DNA of 64,000 nucleotides from Clusia tigrina (lineage: Eukaryota; Arthropoda; Insecta; Diptera; Clusiidae). Below the pieces are notes generated by a model. It saw nothing but the letters and a program-made list of their open reading frames with translations, made no database searches and was not told where the DNA came from. Each line of letters starts with the position of its first letter. Positions within the stretch are counted from its first letter, which is position 1. This document shows positions 11,925-24,272 of the stretch, piece after piece. The position numbers and the translations under genes are program-made. The stretch spans positions 372,001 through 436,000 of the forward strand of contig CAKKTE020000052.1 of assembly GCA_920105625.2 (NCBI GenBank). The letters are read 5' to 3'.

Positions 11925-14649
11925 CAACTACCAAATTTTGCAACATACAAATGCTTGTAACTTTTTACTGGAGCGTCATAAAACCTTGAAATTGTGTAAC
12001 AATAAAGTACTCGAGCCTCTTGTCAATTTAAGCTATCGCTCAAAGCTATGCTACCCTTGAGTTCCAAATCAAACACTGATAAAACTTCAAATGTCCCTAA
12101 CTTCTATACGGTACGTCCTACACCTATCAAAGTTTTCAACATACAAATGCTTGTAACTTTTACTGGAGCGTCATAAAACCTTGAAATTTTGTAACAATAA
12201 AGACTTCGAGCCTTTTGTCAATTTAAACTATCGCTCAAAACTATGCTACCCTTGAGTCCCAAATCAAACAATGATAAAACTTCAAATGGCCCTAACTTCT
12301 ATACGGTACGCCCTACACCTATCAAAGTTTGCAACATACAAATGCTTGTAAATCTTTACTGGAGCTTCATAAAACCTTGAGATTTTGTAACAATAAAGTA
12401 CTCGAGCCTCTTCTCAATTTAAGCTATCGCTCAAAGCTATGCTACCCTTGAATCCCAAATCAAACACTGATAAAACTTCAAATGGCCCTTACTTCTATAC
12501 GGTACGTCCTACACCTATCAAAGTTTGCAACATACAAATGCTTGTAAATTTTTACTGGAGCGTTTTAAAACCTTGAAATTTTGTCACAATAAAGTACTCG
12601 AGCCTCTTCCCAATTTAAGCTATCGCTCATAGCTATGCTACCCTTGAGTCCCAAATCAAACACTGATAGAACTTCAAATGGCCCTAACTTCTAAACGGTA
12701 CGTCCTACACCTATCAAAGTTTGCAACATACAAATGCTTGTAAATTTTTACTGGAGCGTCATAAAACCTTGAAATTTTCTAACTATAAAGTACTCGAGCC
12801 TCTTGTCAATTTAAGCTATCGCTCAAAGCTATGCTACCCTTGAGTCCCAAATCAAACACTTATAAAACTTCAAATGGCCCTAACTTCTATACGGTACGTC
12901 CTACACCTATCAAAGTTTGCAACATACAAATGCTTGTAACTTTTTACTGCAGCGTCATAAAATCTTGAAATTTTGTAACAATAAAGTACTCGAGCCTCTT
13001 GTCAATTTAAGCTATCGCTCAAAGCTATGCTACCTTTGTCTCCCAAATCAAACACTGATAAAACTTCAAATGTCCCTAACTTCTATACGGTATGTCCTAC
13101 ACCTATCAAAGTTTGCAACATACAAATGCTTGTAACTTTTACTGGAGCGTCATAAAACCTTGAAATTTTGTAACAATAAAGACCTCGAGCCTTTTGTCAA
13201 TTTAAACTATCGCTCAAAACTATGCTACCCTTGAGTCCCAAATCAAACAATGATAAAACTTCCCATGGCCTTAACTTCTATACGGTACGCCCTACACCTA
13301 TCAAAGTTTGCAACATACAAATGCTTGTAAATCTTTACTGGAGCTTCATAAAACCTTGAGATTTTGTAACAATAAAGTACTCGAGCCTCTTCTCAATTTA
13401 AGCTATCGCTCAGAGCTATGCTACCCTTGAATCCCAAATCAAACACTGATAAAACTTCAAATGGCCCTTACTTCTATACGGTACGTCCTACACCTATCAA
13501 AGTTTGCAACATACAAATGCTTGTAAATTTTTACTGGAGCGTTTTAAAACCTTGAAATTTTGTCACAATAAAGTACTCGAGCCTCTTCCCAATTTAAGCT
13601 ATCGCTCATAGCTATGCTACCCTTGAGTCCCAAATCAAACACTGATAGAACTTCAAATGGCCCTAACTTCTAAAAGGTACGTCCTACACCTATCAAAGTT
13701 TGCAACATACAAATGCTTGTAAATTTTTACTGGAGCGTCATAAAACCTTGAAATTTTCTAACTATAAAGTACTCGAGCCTCTTGTCAATTTAAGCTATCG
13801 CTCAAAGCTATGCTACCCTTGAATTCCAAATCAAACACTGATAAAATTTCAAATGGTACGTCCTACACCTATCAAAGTTTGCAACATACAAATGCTTGTA
13901 AATTTTTACTGGAGCGTTTTAAAACCTTGAATTTTTGTCACAATAAAGTACTCGAGCCTCTTCCCAATTTAAGCTATCGCTCATAGCTATGCTACCCTTG
14001 AGTCCCAAATCAAACACTGATAGAACTTCAAATGGCCCTAACTTCTAAACGGTACGTCCTACACCTATCAAAGTTTGCAACATACAAATGCTTGTAAATT
14101 TTTACTGGAGCGTCATAAAACCTTGAAATTTTCTAACTATAAAGTACTCGAGCCTCTTGTCAATTTAAGCTATCGCTCAAAGCTATGCTACCCTTGAGTC
14201 CCAAATCAAACACTTATAAAACTTCAAATGGCCCTAACTTCTATACGGTACGTCCTACACCTATCAAAGTTTGCAACATACAAATGCTTGTAACTTTTTA
14301 CTGCAGCGTCATAAAATCTTGAAATTTTGTAACAATAAAGTACTCGAGCCTCTTGTCAATTTAAGCTATCGCTCAAAGCTATGCTACCCTTGTCTCCCAA
14401 ATCAAACACTGATAAAACTTCAAATGGCCCTAACTTCTATACGGTACGTCCTACCCCTATCAAAGTTTGCAACATACAAATGCTTGTAACTTTTTACTGG
14501 AGCGTCATAAAACCTTGAAATTTTCTAACTATAAAGTACTCGAGCCTCTTGTCAATTTAAGCTATCGCTCAAAGCTATGCTACCCTTGAGTCCCAAATCA
14601 AACACTTATAAAACTTCAAATGGCCCTAACTTCTATACGGTACGTCCTA
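11925..14649 (+). repeat. 14-monomer HOR, 2725 bp, copy 1
   Basis: Fourteen monomers start at 11952, 12148, 12343, 12539, 12735, 12931, 13127, 13322, 13518, 13714, 13893, 14089, 14285 and 14481. The 19-base shortfall from 14 x 196 is explained by a 17-bp deletion near 13857 and two one-base-short TAACTTTTACTGG monomers (12148, 13127). Five-monomer sub-periodicity is visible inside: 12148-12931 resembles 13127-13714, and 13893-14285 resembles 12539-12931. Markers are CAAATTTTGCAAC, GAGTTCCAAATC, GCGTTTTAAAACC with TTGTCAC, and CTTCCCAATTT. Confidence 0.85.
13714..13892 (+). repeat. Short 179-bp monomer with 17-bp deletion (copy 1)
   Basis: The conserved segment between TTTCAAATGG and TACGTCC has lost 17 bases (CCCTAACTTCTATACGG), leaving TTTCAAATGGTACGTCC at about 13850. 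The deletion ends share a GG dinucleotide, as expected from slippage or microhomology joining. It is one of the very few losses in the otherwise best-conserved part of the monomer. Confidence 0.88.
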
Positions 14650-16438
14650 CAACTACCAAATTTTGCAACATACAAATGCTTGTAACTTTTTACTGGAGCG
14701 TCATAAAACCTTGAAATTGTGTAACAATAAAGTACTCGAGCCTCTTGTCAATTTAAGCTATCGCTCAAAGCTATGCTACCCTTGAGTTCCAAATCAAACA
14801 CTGATAAAACTTCAAATGTCCCTAACTTCTATACGGTACGTCCTACACCTATCAAAGTTTTCAACATACAAATGCTTGTAACTTTTACTGGAGCGTCATA
14901 AAACCTTGAAATTTTGTAACAATAAAGACTTCGAGCCTTTTGTCAATTTAAACTATCGCTCAAAACTATGCTACCCTTGAGTCCCAAATCAAACAATGAT
15001 AAAACTTCAAATGGCCCTAACTTCTATACGGTACGCCCTACACCTATCAAAGTTTGCAACATACAAATGCTTGTAAATCTTTACTGGAGCTTCATAAAAC
15101 CTTGAGATTTTGTAACAATAAAGTACTCGAGCCTCTTCTCAATTTAAGCTATCGCTCAAAGCTATGCTACCCTTGAATCCCAAATCAAACACTGATAAAA
15201 CTTCAAATGGCCCTTACTTCTATACGGTACGTCCTACACCTATCAAAGTTTGCAACATACAAATGCTTGTAAATTTTTACTGGAGCGTTTTAAAACCTTG
15301 AAATTTTGTCACAATAAAGTACTCGAGCCTCTTCCCAATTTAAGCTATCGCTCATAGCTATGCTACCCTTGAGTCCCAAATCAAACACTGATAGAACTTC
15401 AAATGGCCCTAACTTCTAAACGGTACGTCCTACACCTATCAAAGTTTGCAACATACAAATGCTTGTAAATTTTTACTGGAGCGTCATAAAACCTTGAAAT
15501 TTTCTAACTATAAAGTACTCGAGCCTCTTGTCAATTTAAGCTATCGCTCAAAGCTATGCTACCCTTGAGTCCCAAATCAAACACTTATAAAACTTCAAAT
15601 GGCCCTAACTTCTATACGGTACGTCCTACACCTATCAAAGTTTGCAACATACAAATGCTTGTAACTTTTTACTGCAGCGTCATAAAATCTTGAAATTTTG
15701 TAACAATAAAGTACTCGAGCCTCTTGTCAATTTAAGCTATCGCTCAAAGCTATGCTACCTTTGTCTCCCAAATCAAACACTGATAAAACTTCAAATGTCC
15801 CTAACTTCTATACGGTATGTCCTACACCTATCAAAGTTTGCAACATACAAATGCTTGTAACTTTTACTGGAGCGTCATAAAACCTTGAAATTTTGTAACA
15901 ATAAAGACCTCGAGCCTTTTGTCAATTTAAACTATCGCTCAAAACTATGCTACCCTTGAGTCCCAAATCAAACAATGATAAAACTTCCCATGGCCTTAAC
16001 TTCTATACGGTACGCCCTACACCTATCAAAGTTTGCAACATACAAATGCTTGTAAATCTTTACTGGAGCTTCATAAAACCTTGAGATTTTGTAACAATAA
16101 AGTACTCGAGCCTCTTCTCAATTTAAGCTATCGCTCAGAGCTATGCTACCCTTGAATCCCAAATCAAACACTGATAAAACTTCAAATGGCCCTTACTTCT
16201 ATACGGTACGTCCTACACCTATCAAAGTTTGCAACATACAAATGCTTGTAAATTTTTACTGGAGCGTTTTAAAACCTTGAAATTTTGTCACAATAAAGTA
16301 CTCGAGCCTCTTCCCAATTTAAGCTATCGCTCATAGCTATGCTACCCTTGAGTCCCAAATCAAACACTGATAGAACTTCAAATGGCCCTAACTTCTAAAA
16401 GGTACGTCCTACACCTATCAAAGTTTGCAACATACAAA

Positions 16439-16617
16439 TGCTTGTAAATTTTTACTGGAGCGTCATAAAACCTTGAAATTTTCTAACTATAAAGTACTCG
16501 AGCCTCTTGTCAATTTAAGCTATCGCTCAAAGCTATGCTACCCTTGAATTCCAAATCAAACACTGATAAAATTTCAAATGGTACGTCCTACACCTATCAA
16601 AGTTTGCAACATACAAA
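16439..16617 (+). repeat. Short 179-bp monomer with the same 17-bp deletion (copy 2)
   Basis: This is the identical deletion product at +2725 from 13714. It shows that the deletion came before the 2725-bp duplication. Confidence 0.88.
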
Positions 16618-17009
16618 TGCTTGTAAATTTTTACTGGAGCGTTTTAAAACCTTGAATTTTTGTCACAATAAAGTACTCGAGCCTCTTCCCAATTTAAGCT
16701 ATCGCTCATAGCTATGCTACCCTTGAGTCCCAAATCAAACACTGATAGAACTTCAAATGGCCCTAACTTCTAAACGGTACGTCCTACACCTATCAAAGTT
16801 TGCAACATACAAATGCTTGTAAATTTTTACTGGAGCGTCATAAAACCTTGAAATTTTCTAACTATAAAGTACTCGAGCCTCTTGTCAATTTAAGCTATCG
16901 CTCAAAGCTATGCTACCCTTGAGTCCCAAATCAAACACTTATAAAACTTCAAATGGCCCTAACTTCTATACGGTACGTCCTACACCTATCAAAGTTTGCA
17001 ACATACAAA

Positions 17010-17065
17010 TGCTTGTAACTTTTTACTGCAGCGTCATAAAATCTTGAAATTTTGTAACAATAAAG
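17010..17065 (+). repeat. 56-bp monomer stub at the end of the 2725-bp copy
   Basis: A PstI-type monomer starting at 17010 is cut after ...AATAAAGTAC (17068). It is followed directly by TTGTAACTTTTTACTGG, so the next monomer begins only 56 bases after this one. This out-of-register junction breaks the 196-bp phase and marks the boundary between two HOR families. Confidence 0.85.
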
Positions 17066-18632
17066 TACTTGTAACTTTTTACTGGAGCGTCATAAAACCT
17101 TGAAATTTTGTAACAATAAAGTACTCGTGCCCCTTGTCAATTTAAGCTATCGCTCAAAGCTATGCTACCCTTGAGTCCCAAATCAAACACTGATAAAATT
17201 TCAAATGGCCCTAACTTCTATACGGTACGTCCTGCACCTATCAAAGTTTGCAACATACAAATGCTTGTATCTTTTTACTGGAGCGTCAAAAATCTTGAAA
17301 TTTTCTAACAATAAAGTACCCGAGCCTCTTGTCAATTTAAGCTATCGCTCAAAGCTATGCTACCCTTGAGTCCTAAATCAAACACTAATAAAATTTCAAA
17401 TGGCCCTAACTTCTATACGGTACGTCCTACACCTATCAAAGTTTGCAACATACAAATGCTTGTAAATTTTTACTGGAGCGTCATAAAATCTTAAAATTTT
17501 GTAACAAAAAAGTACTCGAGCCTCTTGTCAATTTAAGCTATCGCTCAAAGCTATGCTACCCTTTAGTCCCAAATCAAACAATGAGAAAACTTCAAATGGC
17601 CCTAACTTCTATACGGTACGTCCTGCACCTATCAAAGTTTGCAACATATAAATGCTTGTAACTTTTTACAGGAGCGGCATAAAACCTTGAAATTGTGTAA
17701 CAATAAAGTACTCGAGACTCTTCTCAATCTAAGCTATCGCTCACAGCTATGCTACCCTTGAATCCCAAATCAAACACTGATAAAACTTCAAATGGCCCTT
17801 ACTTCTATACGGTACGTCCTACACCTATCAAAGTTTGCAACATACAAATGCTTGTAAATTTTTACTGGAGCGTTATAAAACCTTGAAATTTTGTAACAAT
17901 AAAGTACTCGAGCCTCTTCTCAATTTAAGCTATCGCTCATAGCTATGCTACCCTTGAGTCCCAAATCAAACACTGATAGAACTTCAAATGGCCGTAACTT
18001 CTATACCGTACGTCCTACACCTATCAAAGTTTGCAACATACAAATGCTTGTAAATTTTTACTGGAGCGTTTTAAAACCTTGAAATTTTGTCACAAAAAAG
18101 TACTCGAGCCTCTTCCCAATTTAAGCTATCGCTCATAGCTATGCTACCCTTGAGTCCCAAATCAAACACTGATAGAACTTCAAATGGCCCTAACTTCTAA
18201 ACGGTACGTCCTACACCTATCAAAGTTTGCAACATACAAATGCTTGTAAATTTTTACTGGAGCGTCATAAAACCTTGAAATTTTCTAACTATAAAGTACT
18301 CGAGCCTCTTGTCAATTTAAGCTATCGCTCAAAGCTATGCTACCCTTGAGTCCCAAATCAAACACTTATAAAACTTCAAATGGCCCTAACTTCTATACGG
18401 TACGTCCTACACCTATCAAAATTTGCAACATACAAATGCTTGTAACTTTTTACTGCAGCGTCATAAAATCTTGAAATTTTGTAACAATAAAGTACTCGAG
18501 CCTCTTGTCAATTTAAGCTATCGCTCAAAGCTATGCTACCCTTGTCTCCCAAATCAAACACTGATAAAACTTCAAATGGCCCTAACTTCTATACGGTACG
18601 TCCTACCCCTATCAAAGTTTGCAACATACAAA
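17066..18632 (+). repeat. 8-monomer HOR, 1567 bp, copy 1
   Basis: Eight monomers start at 17066, 17262, 17457, 17653, 17849, 18045, 18241 and 18437. Markers: ACTCGTGCCCC in the first (XhoI site lost); the one-base-short GTCAAAAATCTTG and GTACCCGAG in the second; CTTAAAATTTTGTAACAAAAAAG in the third; CAGGAGCGGC in the fourth; and CCGTAACTTCTATACCG in the fifth. The sixth to eighth resemble monomers of the 2725-bp unit, so this HOR was probably assembled next to and partly from it. Confidence 0.82.
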
Positions 18633-19610
18633 TGCTTGTAACTTTTTACTGGAGCGTCATAAAACCTTGAAATTTTGTAACAATAAAGTACTCGTGCCCC
18701 TTGTCAATTTAAGCTATCGCTCAAAGCTATGCTACCCTTGAGTCCCAAATCAAACACTGATAAAATTTCAAATGGCCCTAACTTCTATACGGTACGTCCT
18801 ACACCTATCAAAGTTTGCAACATACAAATGCTTGTAACTTTTTACTGGAGCGTCAAAAATCTTGAAATTTTCTAACAATAAAGTACCCGAGCCTCTTGTT
18901 AATTTAAGCTATCGCTCAAAGCTATGCTACCCTTGAGTCCTAAATCAAACACTAATAAAATTTCAAATGGCCCTAACTTCTATACGGTACGTCCTACACC
19001 TATCAAAGTTTGCAACATACAAATGCTTGTAAATTTTTACTGGAGCGTCATAAAATCTTAAAATTTTGTAACAAAAAAGTAATCGAGCCTCTTGTCGATT
19101 TAAGCTATCGCTCAAAGCTATGCTACCCTTTAGTCCCAAATCAAACAATGAGAAAACTTCAAATGGCCCTAACTTCTATACGGTACGTCCTACACCTATC
19201 AAAGTTTGCAACATATAAATGCTTGTAACTTTTTACAGGAGCGTCATAAAACCTTGAAATTGTGTAACAATAAAGTACTCGAGACTCTTCTCAATCTAAG
19301 CTATGGCTCACAGCTATGCTACCCTTGAATCCCAATCAAACACTGATAAAACTTCAAATGGCCCTAACTTCTATACGGTAAGTCCTACACCTATCAAAGT
19401 TTGCAACATACAAATGCTTGTAAATTTTTACTGGAGCGTTATAAAACCTTGAAATTTTGTAACAATAAAGTACTCGAGCCTCTTCTCAATTTAAGCTATC
19501 GCTCATAGCTATGCTACCCTTGAGTCCCAAATCAAACACTGATAGAACTTCAAATGGCCGTAACTTCTATACCGTACGTCCTACACCTATCAAAGTTTGC
19601 AACATACAAA
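18633..19610 (+). repeat. 8-monomer HOR, 1567 bp, copy 2 (partial)
   Basis: Monomers one to five of the 1567-bp unit recur at +1567 (18633, 18829, 19024, 19220, 19415). Small changes include GTAATCGAG and GTCGATTTAAG in the third, and a one-base loss in CCCAATCAAAC near 19333. From 19611 the sequence follows another family (CTTGAGGGTTTTTAAC). The right part overlaps the beginning of the 4933-bp unit. Confidence 0.8.
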
Positions 19611-22600
19611 TGCTTGTAAATTTTTACTGGAGCGTCATAAAACCTTGAGGGTTTTTAACAATAAAGTACTCGAGCCTCTTCTCAATTTAAGCTATCGCTC
19701 AAAGCTATGCTACCCTTGAGTCCCAAATAAAACAATGATAAAACTTCAAATGGCCCTAACTTCTATACCGTACGTCCTACAACTACCAAAGTTTGCAACA
19801 TACAAATGCTATTAACTTTTTACTGGAGCGTCATAAAACCTTGAAATTTTGTAACAATAATGTACTCGAGCCTCTTCTCAATTTAAGCTATCGCTCAAAG
19901 CTATGCTACCCTTTAGTCCCAAATCAAACACTGATAAAACTTCAGATGGCCCTTACTTCTATACGGTACGTCCTACACCTATCAAAGTTTGCAACATACA
20001 AATCCTTGTAAATTTTTACTGGAGCCTTATAAAACCTTGAAATTTTGTAACAATAAAGTACTCGAGCCTCTTGTCAATTTAAGCTATCGCTCAAAACTAT
20101 GCTACCCTTGAGTCCCAAATCAAACACTGATAGAACTTCAAATGGCCGTAGCTTCTATACCGTACGTCCTACACCTATCAAAGTTTGCAACATACAAATG
20201 CTTGTAAATTTTTACTGGAGCGTCATAAAACCTTGAAATTTTCTAACTATAAAGTACTCGAGCCTCATGTCAATTTAAGCTATCGCTCAAAGCTATGCCG
20301 CCCTTGAGTCCCAAATCAAACACTGATAAAACTTCAAATGGCCCTAACTTCTATACGGTACGTCCTACCGCTATTAAAGTTTGCAACATACAAATGCTTG
20401 TAACTTTTTACTGGAGCGTCATAAAACCTTGAACTTTTGTAACAATAAAGTACTCGAGCCCCTTATCAATTTAAGCTATCGCTCAAAGCTATGCTACCCT
20501 TGAGTCCCAAATCAAACACTGATAAAATTTCAAATGGCCCTAACTTCTATACGGTACGTCCTACACCTATCAAAGTTTGCAACATACAATTGCTTGTAAC
20601 TTTTTACTGGAGCGTCAAAAATCTTGAAATTTTCTAACAATAAAGTACTCGAGCCTCTTGTCAATTTAAGCTATCGCTCAAAGCTATGCTACCCTTGAGT
20701 CCTAAATCAAACACTGATAAAATTTCAAATGGCCCTAACTTCTATACGGTACGTCCTACACCTATCAAAGTTTGCAACATACAAATGCTTGTAAATTTTT
20801 ACTGGAGCGTCATAAAATCTTAAAATTTTGTAACAAAAAAGTACTCGAGCCTCTTGTCAATTTAAGCTATCGCTCAAAGCTATGCTACCCTCTAGTCCCA
20901 AATCAAACAATGATAAAACTTCAAATGGCCCTAAATTCTATACGGTACGTCCTACACCTATCAAAGTTTGCAACATACAAATGCTTGTAACTTTTTACAG
21001 GAGCGTCATAAAACCTTGAAATTGTGTAACAATAAAGTACTCGAGACTCTTCTCAATCTAAGCTATCGCTCACAGCTATGCTACCCTTGAATCCCAAATC
21101 AAACACTGATAAAACTTCAAATGGCCCTTACTTCTATACGGTACGTCCTACACCTATCAAAGTTTGCAACATACAAATGCTTGTAAATTTTTACTGGAGC
21201 GTTATAAAACCTTGAAATTTTGTAACAATAAAGTACTCGAGCCTCTTCTCAATTTAAGCTATCGCTCATAGCTATGCTACCCTTGAGTCCCAAATCAAAC
21301 ACTGATAGAACTTCAAATGGCCGTAACTTCTATACCGTACGTCCTACACCTATCAAAGTTTGCAACATACAAATGCTTGTAAATTTTTACTGGAGCGTCA
21401 TAAAACCTTGAAATTTTGTAACAATAAAGTACTCGAGCCTCTTGTCAATTTAAGCTTTCGCTCAAAACTATGCTACCCTTGAGTCCCAACTCAAACAATG
21501 ATAAAACTTCAAATGGCCCTAACTTCTATACAGTACGCCCTACACCTATCAAAGTTTGCAACATACAAATCCTTGTAAATTTTTACTGGAGCTTCATAAA
21601 ACCTTGAGATTTTTTAACAATAAAATACTCAAGCCTCTTCTCAATTTAAGCTATCGCTCAAAGCTATGCTACCCTTGAGTCCCAAATAAAACAATGATAA
21701 AACTTCAAATGGCCCTAACTTCTATACGGTACGTCCTACAACTACCAAAGTTTGCAACATACAAATGCTATTAACTTTTTACTGGAGCGTCATAAAACCT
21801 TGAAATTTTGTAACAATAATGTACTCGAGCCTCTTCTCAATTTAAGATATCGCTCAAAGCTATGCTACCCTTTAGTCCCAAATCAAACACTGATAAAACT
21901 TCAGATGGCCCTTACTTCTATACGGTACGTCCTACACCTATCAAAGTTTGCAACATACAAATCCTTGTAAATTTTTACTGGAGCCTTATAAAACCTTGAA
22001 ATTTTGTAACAATAAAGTACTCGAGCCTCTTCTCAATTTAAGCTATCGCTCATAGCTATGCTACCCTTGAGTCCCAAATCAAACACTGATAGAACTTCAA
22101 ATGGCCCTAACTTCTATACGGTACGTCCTACACCTATCAAAGTTTGCAACATACAAATGCTTGCAAATTTTTACTGGAGCGTCATAAAACCTTGAAATTT
22201 TGTAACAATAAAGTACTCGAGCCTCTTGTCAATTTTAGCTGTCGCTCAAAGCTATGCTACCCTTGAGTCCCAAATCAAACACTGATAAAACTTCAAATGG
22301 CCCTAACTTCTATACGGTACGTCCTACACCTATCAAACTTTGCAACATACAAATGCTTGTAACTTTTTACTGCAGCGTCATAAAACCTTGAAATTTTGTA
22401 ACAATAAATTACTCGAGCCTCTTGTCAATTTAAGCTATCGCTCAAAGCTATGCTACCCTTGTCTCCCAAATCAAACACTGATAAAATTTCAAATGGCCCT
22501 AACTTCTATACGGTACGTCCTACACCTATCAAAGTTTGCAACATACAAATGCTTGTAAATTTTTACTGGAGCGTCATAAAATATTAAAATTTTGTAACAA

Positions 22601-24272
22601 TAAAGTACTCGAGCCTCGTCTCAATTTAAGCTATCGCTCAAAGCTATGCTACCCTTGAGTCCCAAATCAAACAATGATAAAACTTCAAATGGCCCTAACT
22701 TCTATATGGTACGTCCTACACCTATCAAAGTTTGCAACATACAAATGCTTGTAACTTTTTACAGGAGCGTCATAAAACCTTGAAATTGTGTAACAATGGA
22801 GCTTCATAAAACCTTGAGATTTTGTAACAATAAATTACTCGAGCCTCTTCTCAATTTAAGCTATCGCTCAAAGCTATGCTACCCTTGAGTCCCAAAGAAA
22901 ACAATGATAAAACTTCAAATGGCCCTAACTTCTATACGGTACGTCCTACACCTATCAAAGTTTGCAACATACAAATGCTATTAACTTTTTACTGGAGCGT
23001 CATAAAACCTTGAAATTTTGTAACAATAAAGTACTCGAGCCTCTTCTCAATTTAAGCTATCGCTCAAAGCTCTGCTACCCTTGAGTCTCAAATAAAACAA
23101 TGATAAAACTTCAAATGGCCCTAACTTCTATACGGTACGTCCTACAACTACCAAAGTTTGCAACATACAAATGCTATTAACTTTTTACTGGAGCGTCATA
23201 AAACCTTGAAATTTTGTAACAATAAAGTAATCGAGCCTCTTCTCAATTTAAGCTATCGCTCAAAGCTATGCTATCCTTTAGTCCCAAATCAAACACTGAT
23301 AAAACTTCAAATGGCCCTAACTTCTATACGGTACGTCCTACACCCATCAAAGTTTGCAACATACAAATGCTTGTATTTTTTTACTGGAGCGTCAAAAAAC
23401 CTTGAAATTGTGTAATAATAAAGTACTCGAGCCTCTTGTCAATTTAAGCTATCGCTCAAAGCTATGTTTCCCTTGAGTCCCAAATCAAACACTGATAAAA
23501 CTTCAAATATCCCTAACTTCTATACGGTACGTCCTACACCTATCAAAGTTTGCAACATACAAATGCTATTAACTTTTTACTGGAGCGTCATAAAACCTTG
23601 AAATTTTGTAACAATAAAGTACTCGAGCCTCTTCTCAATTTAAGCTATCGCTCAAAGCTATGCTACCCTTTAGTCCCAAATCAAACACTGATAAAACTTC
23701 AAATGGCCCTAACTTCTATACGGTACGTCCTACACCTATCAAAGTTTGCAACATACAAATGCTTGTAAATTTTTACTGGAGCGTTATAAAACCTTAAAAT
23801 TTTGTAAAAATAAAGTACTCGAGCCTCTTGTCAATTTAAGCTATCGCTCAAAGCTATGCTACCCTTGAGTCCCAAATCAAACAATGATAAAACTTCAAAT
23901 GGCCCTAACTTCTATACGGTACGTCCTACGCCTATCAAAGTTTGCAACATACAAATGCTTGTAACCTTTTACAGGAGCGTCATAAAACTTTGAAATTGTG
24001 TAACAATAAAGTACTCGAGCCTCTTCTCAATCTAAGCTATCGCTCAAAGCTATGCTACCCTTGAGTCCCAAATCAAACACTGATAAAACTTCAAATGGCC
24101 CTTACTTCTATACGGTAAGTCCTACACCTATCAAAGTATGCAACATACAAATGCTTGTAAATTTTTACTGGAGCGTTATAAAACCTTAAAATTTTGTAAC
24201 AATAAAGTACTCGAGCCTCTTCTCAATTTAAGCTATCGCTCATAGCTATGCTACCCTTGAGTCCCAAATCAA
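19340..24272 (+). repeat. 25-monomer HOR, 4933 bp, copy 1
   Basis: This unit of about 25 monomers is repeated in full at +4933. Length is accounted for by 25 x 196 plus 34 (internal duplication in the 22746 monomer) minus 1 (short GTCAAAAATCTTG near 20615). Rare markers found in both copies: CTTGAGGGTTTTTAAC (about 19646), GCTATGCCGCCC (about 20293), CAATAATGTAC (about 19856 and 21816), CTTGCAAATTTT (about 22160), CCCAAAGAAAAC (about 22892) and GCTATGTTTCCC (about 23461). The left junction lies in about 19336-19380. Confidence 0.9.
22746..22975 (+). repeat. 230-bp monomer with 34-bp internal duplication (first occurrence)
   Basis: The monomer begins with TTTTTACAGGAGCGTC and runs to GTGTAACAAT (22797). 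It then restarts at GGAGCTTCATAAAACC, repeating about 34 bases of the monomer (from GGAGC to AACAAT) with a different variant type (GAGCTTC, GAGATTTTG). The result is 230 bp. Because the two halves belong to different monomer types, this is an out-of-register join between monomers rather than simple slippage within one. Confidence 0.88.

Larger units (their letters stand above)
14650..17068 (+). repeat. 14-monomer HOR, 2725 bp, copy 2 (truncated right)
   Basis: This copies 11925-14343 at +2725. I noticed no difference by eye over the compared ~2.4 kb, including rare markers such as CCCATGGCC (13262 and 15987), TAAAAGGTACG and the 17-bp deletion. The copy stops inside its thirteenth monomer at about 17068, where it is joined to TTGTAACTTTTTACTGG of a new monomer. 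Confidence 0.87.

Noticed and set aside
18963..19148. Only sizeable minus-strand open frame (61 codons)
   Set aside because: It is antisense satellite, opened by local substitutions in one monomer. Sister monomers close it.
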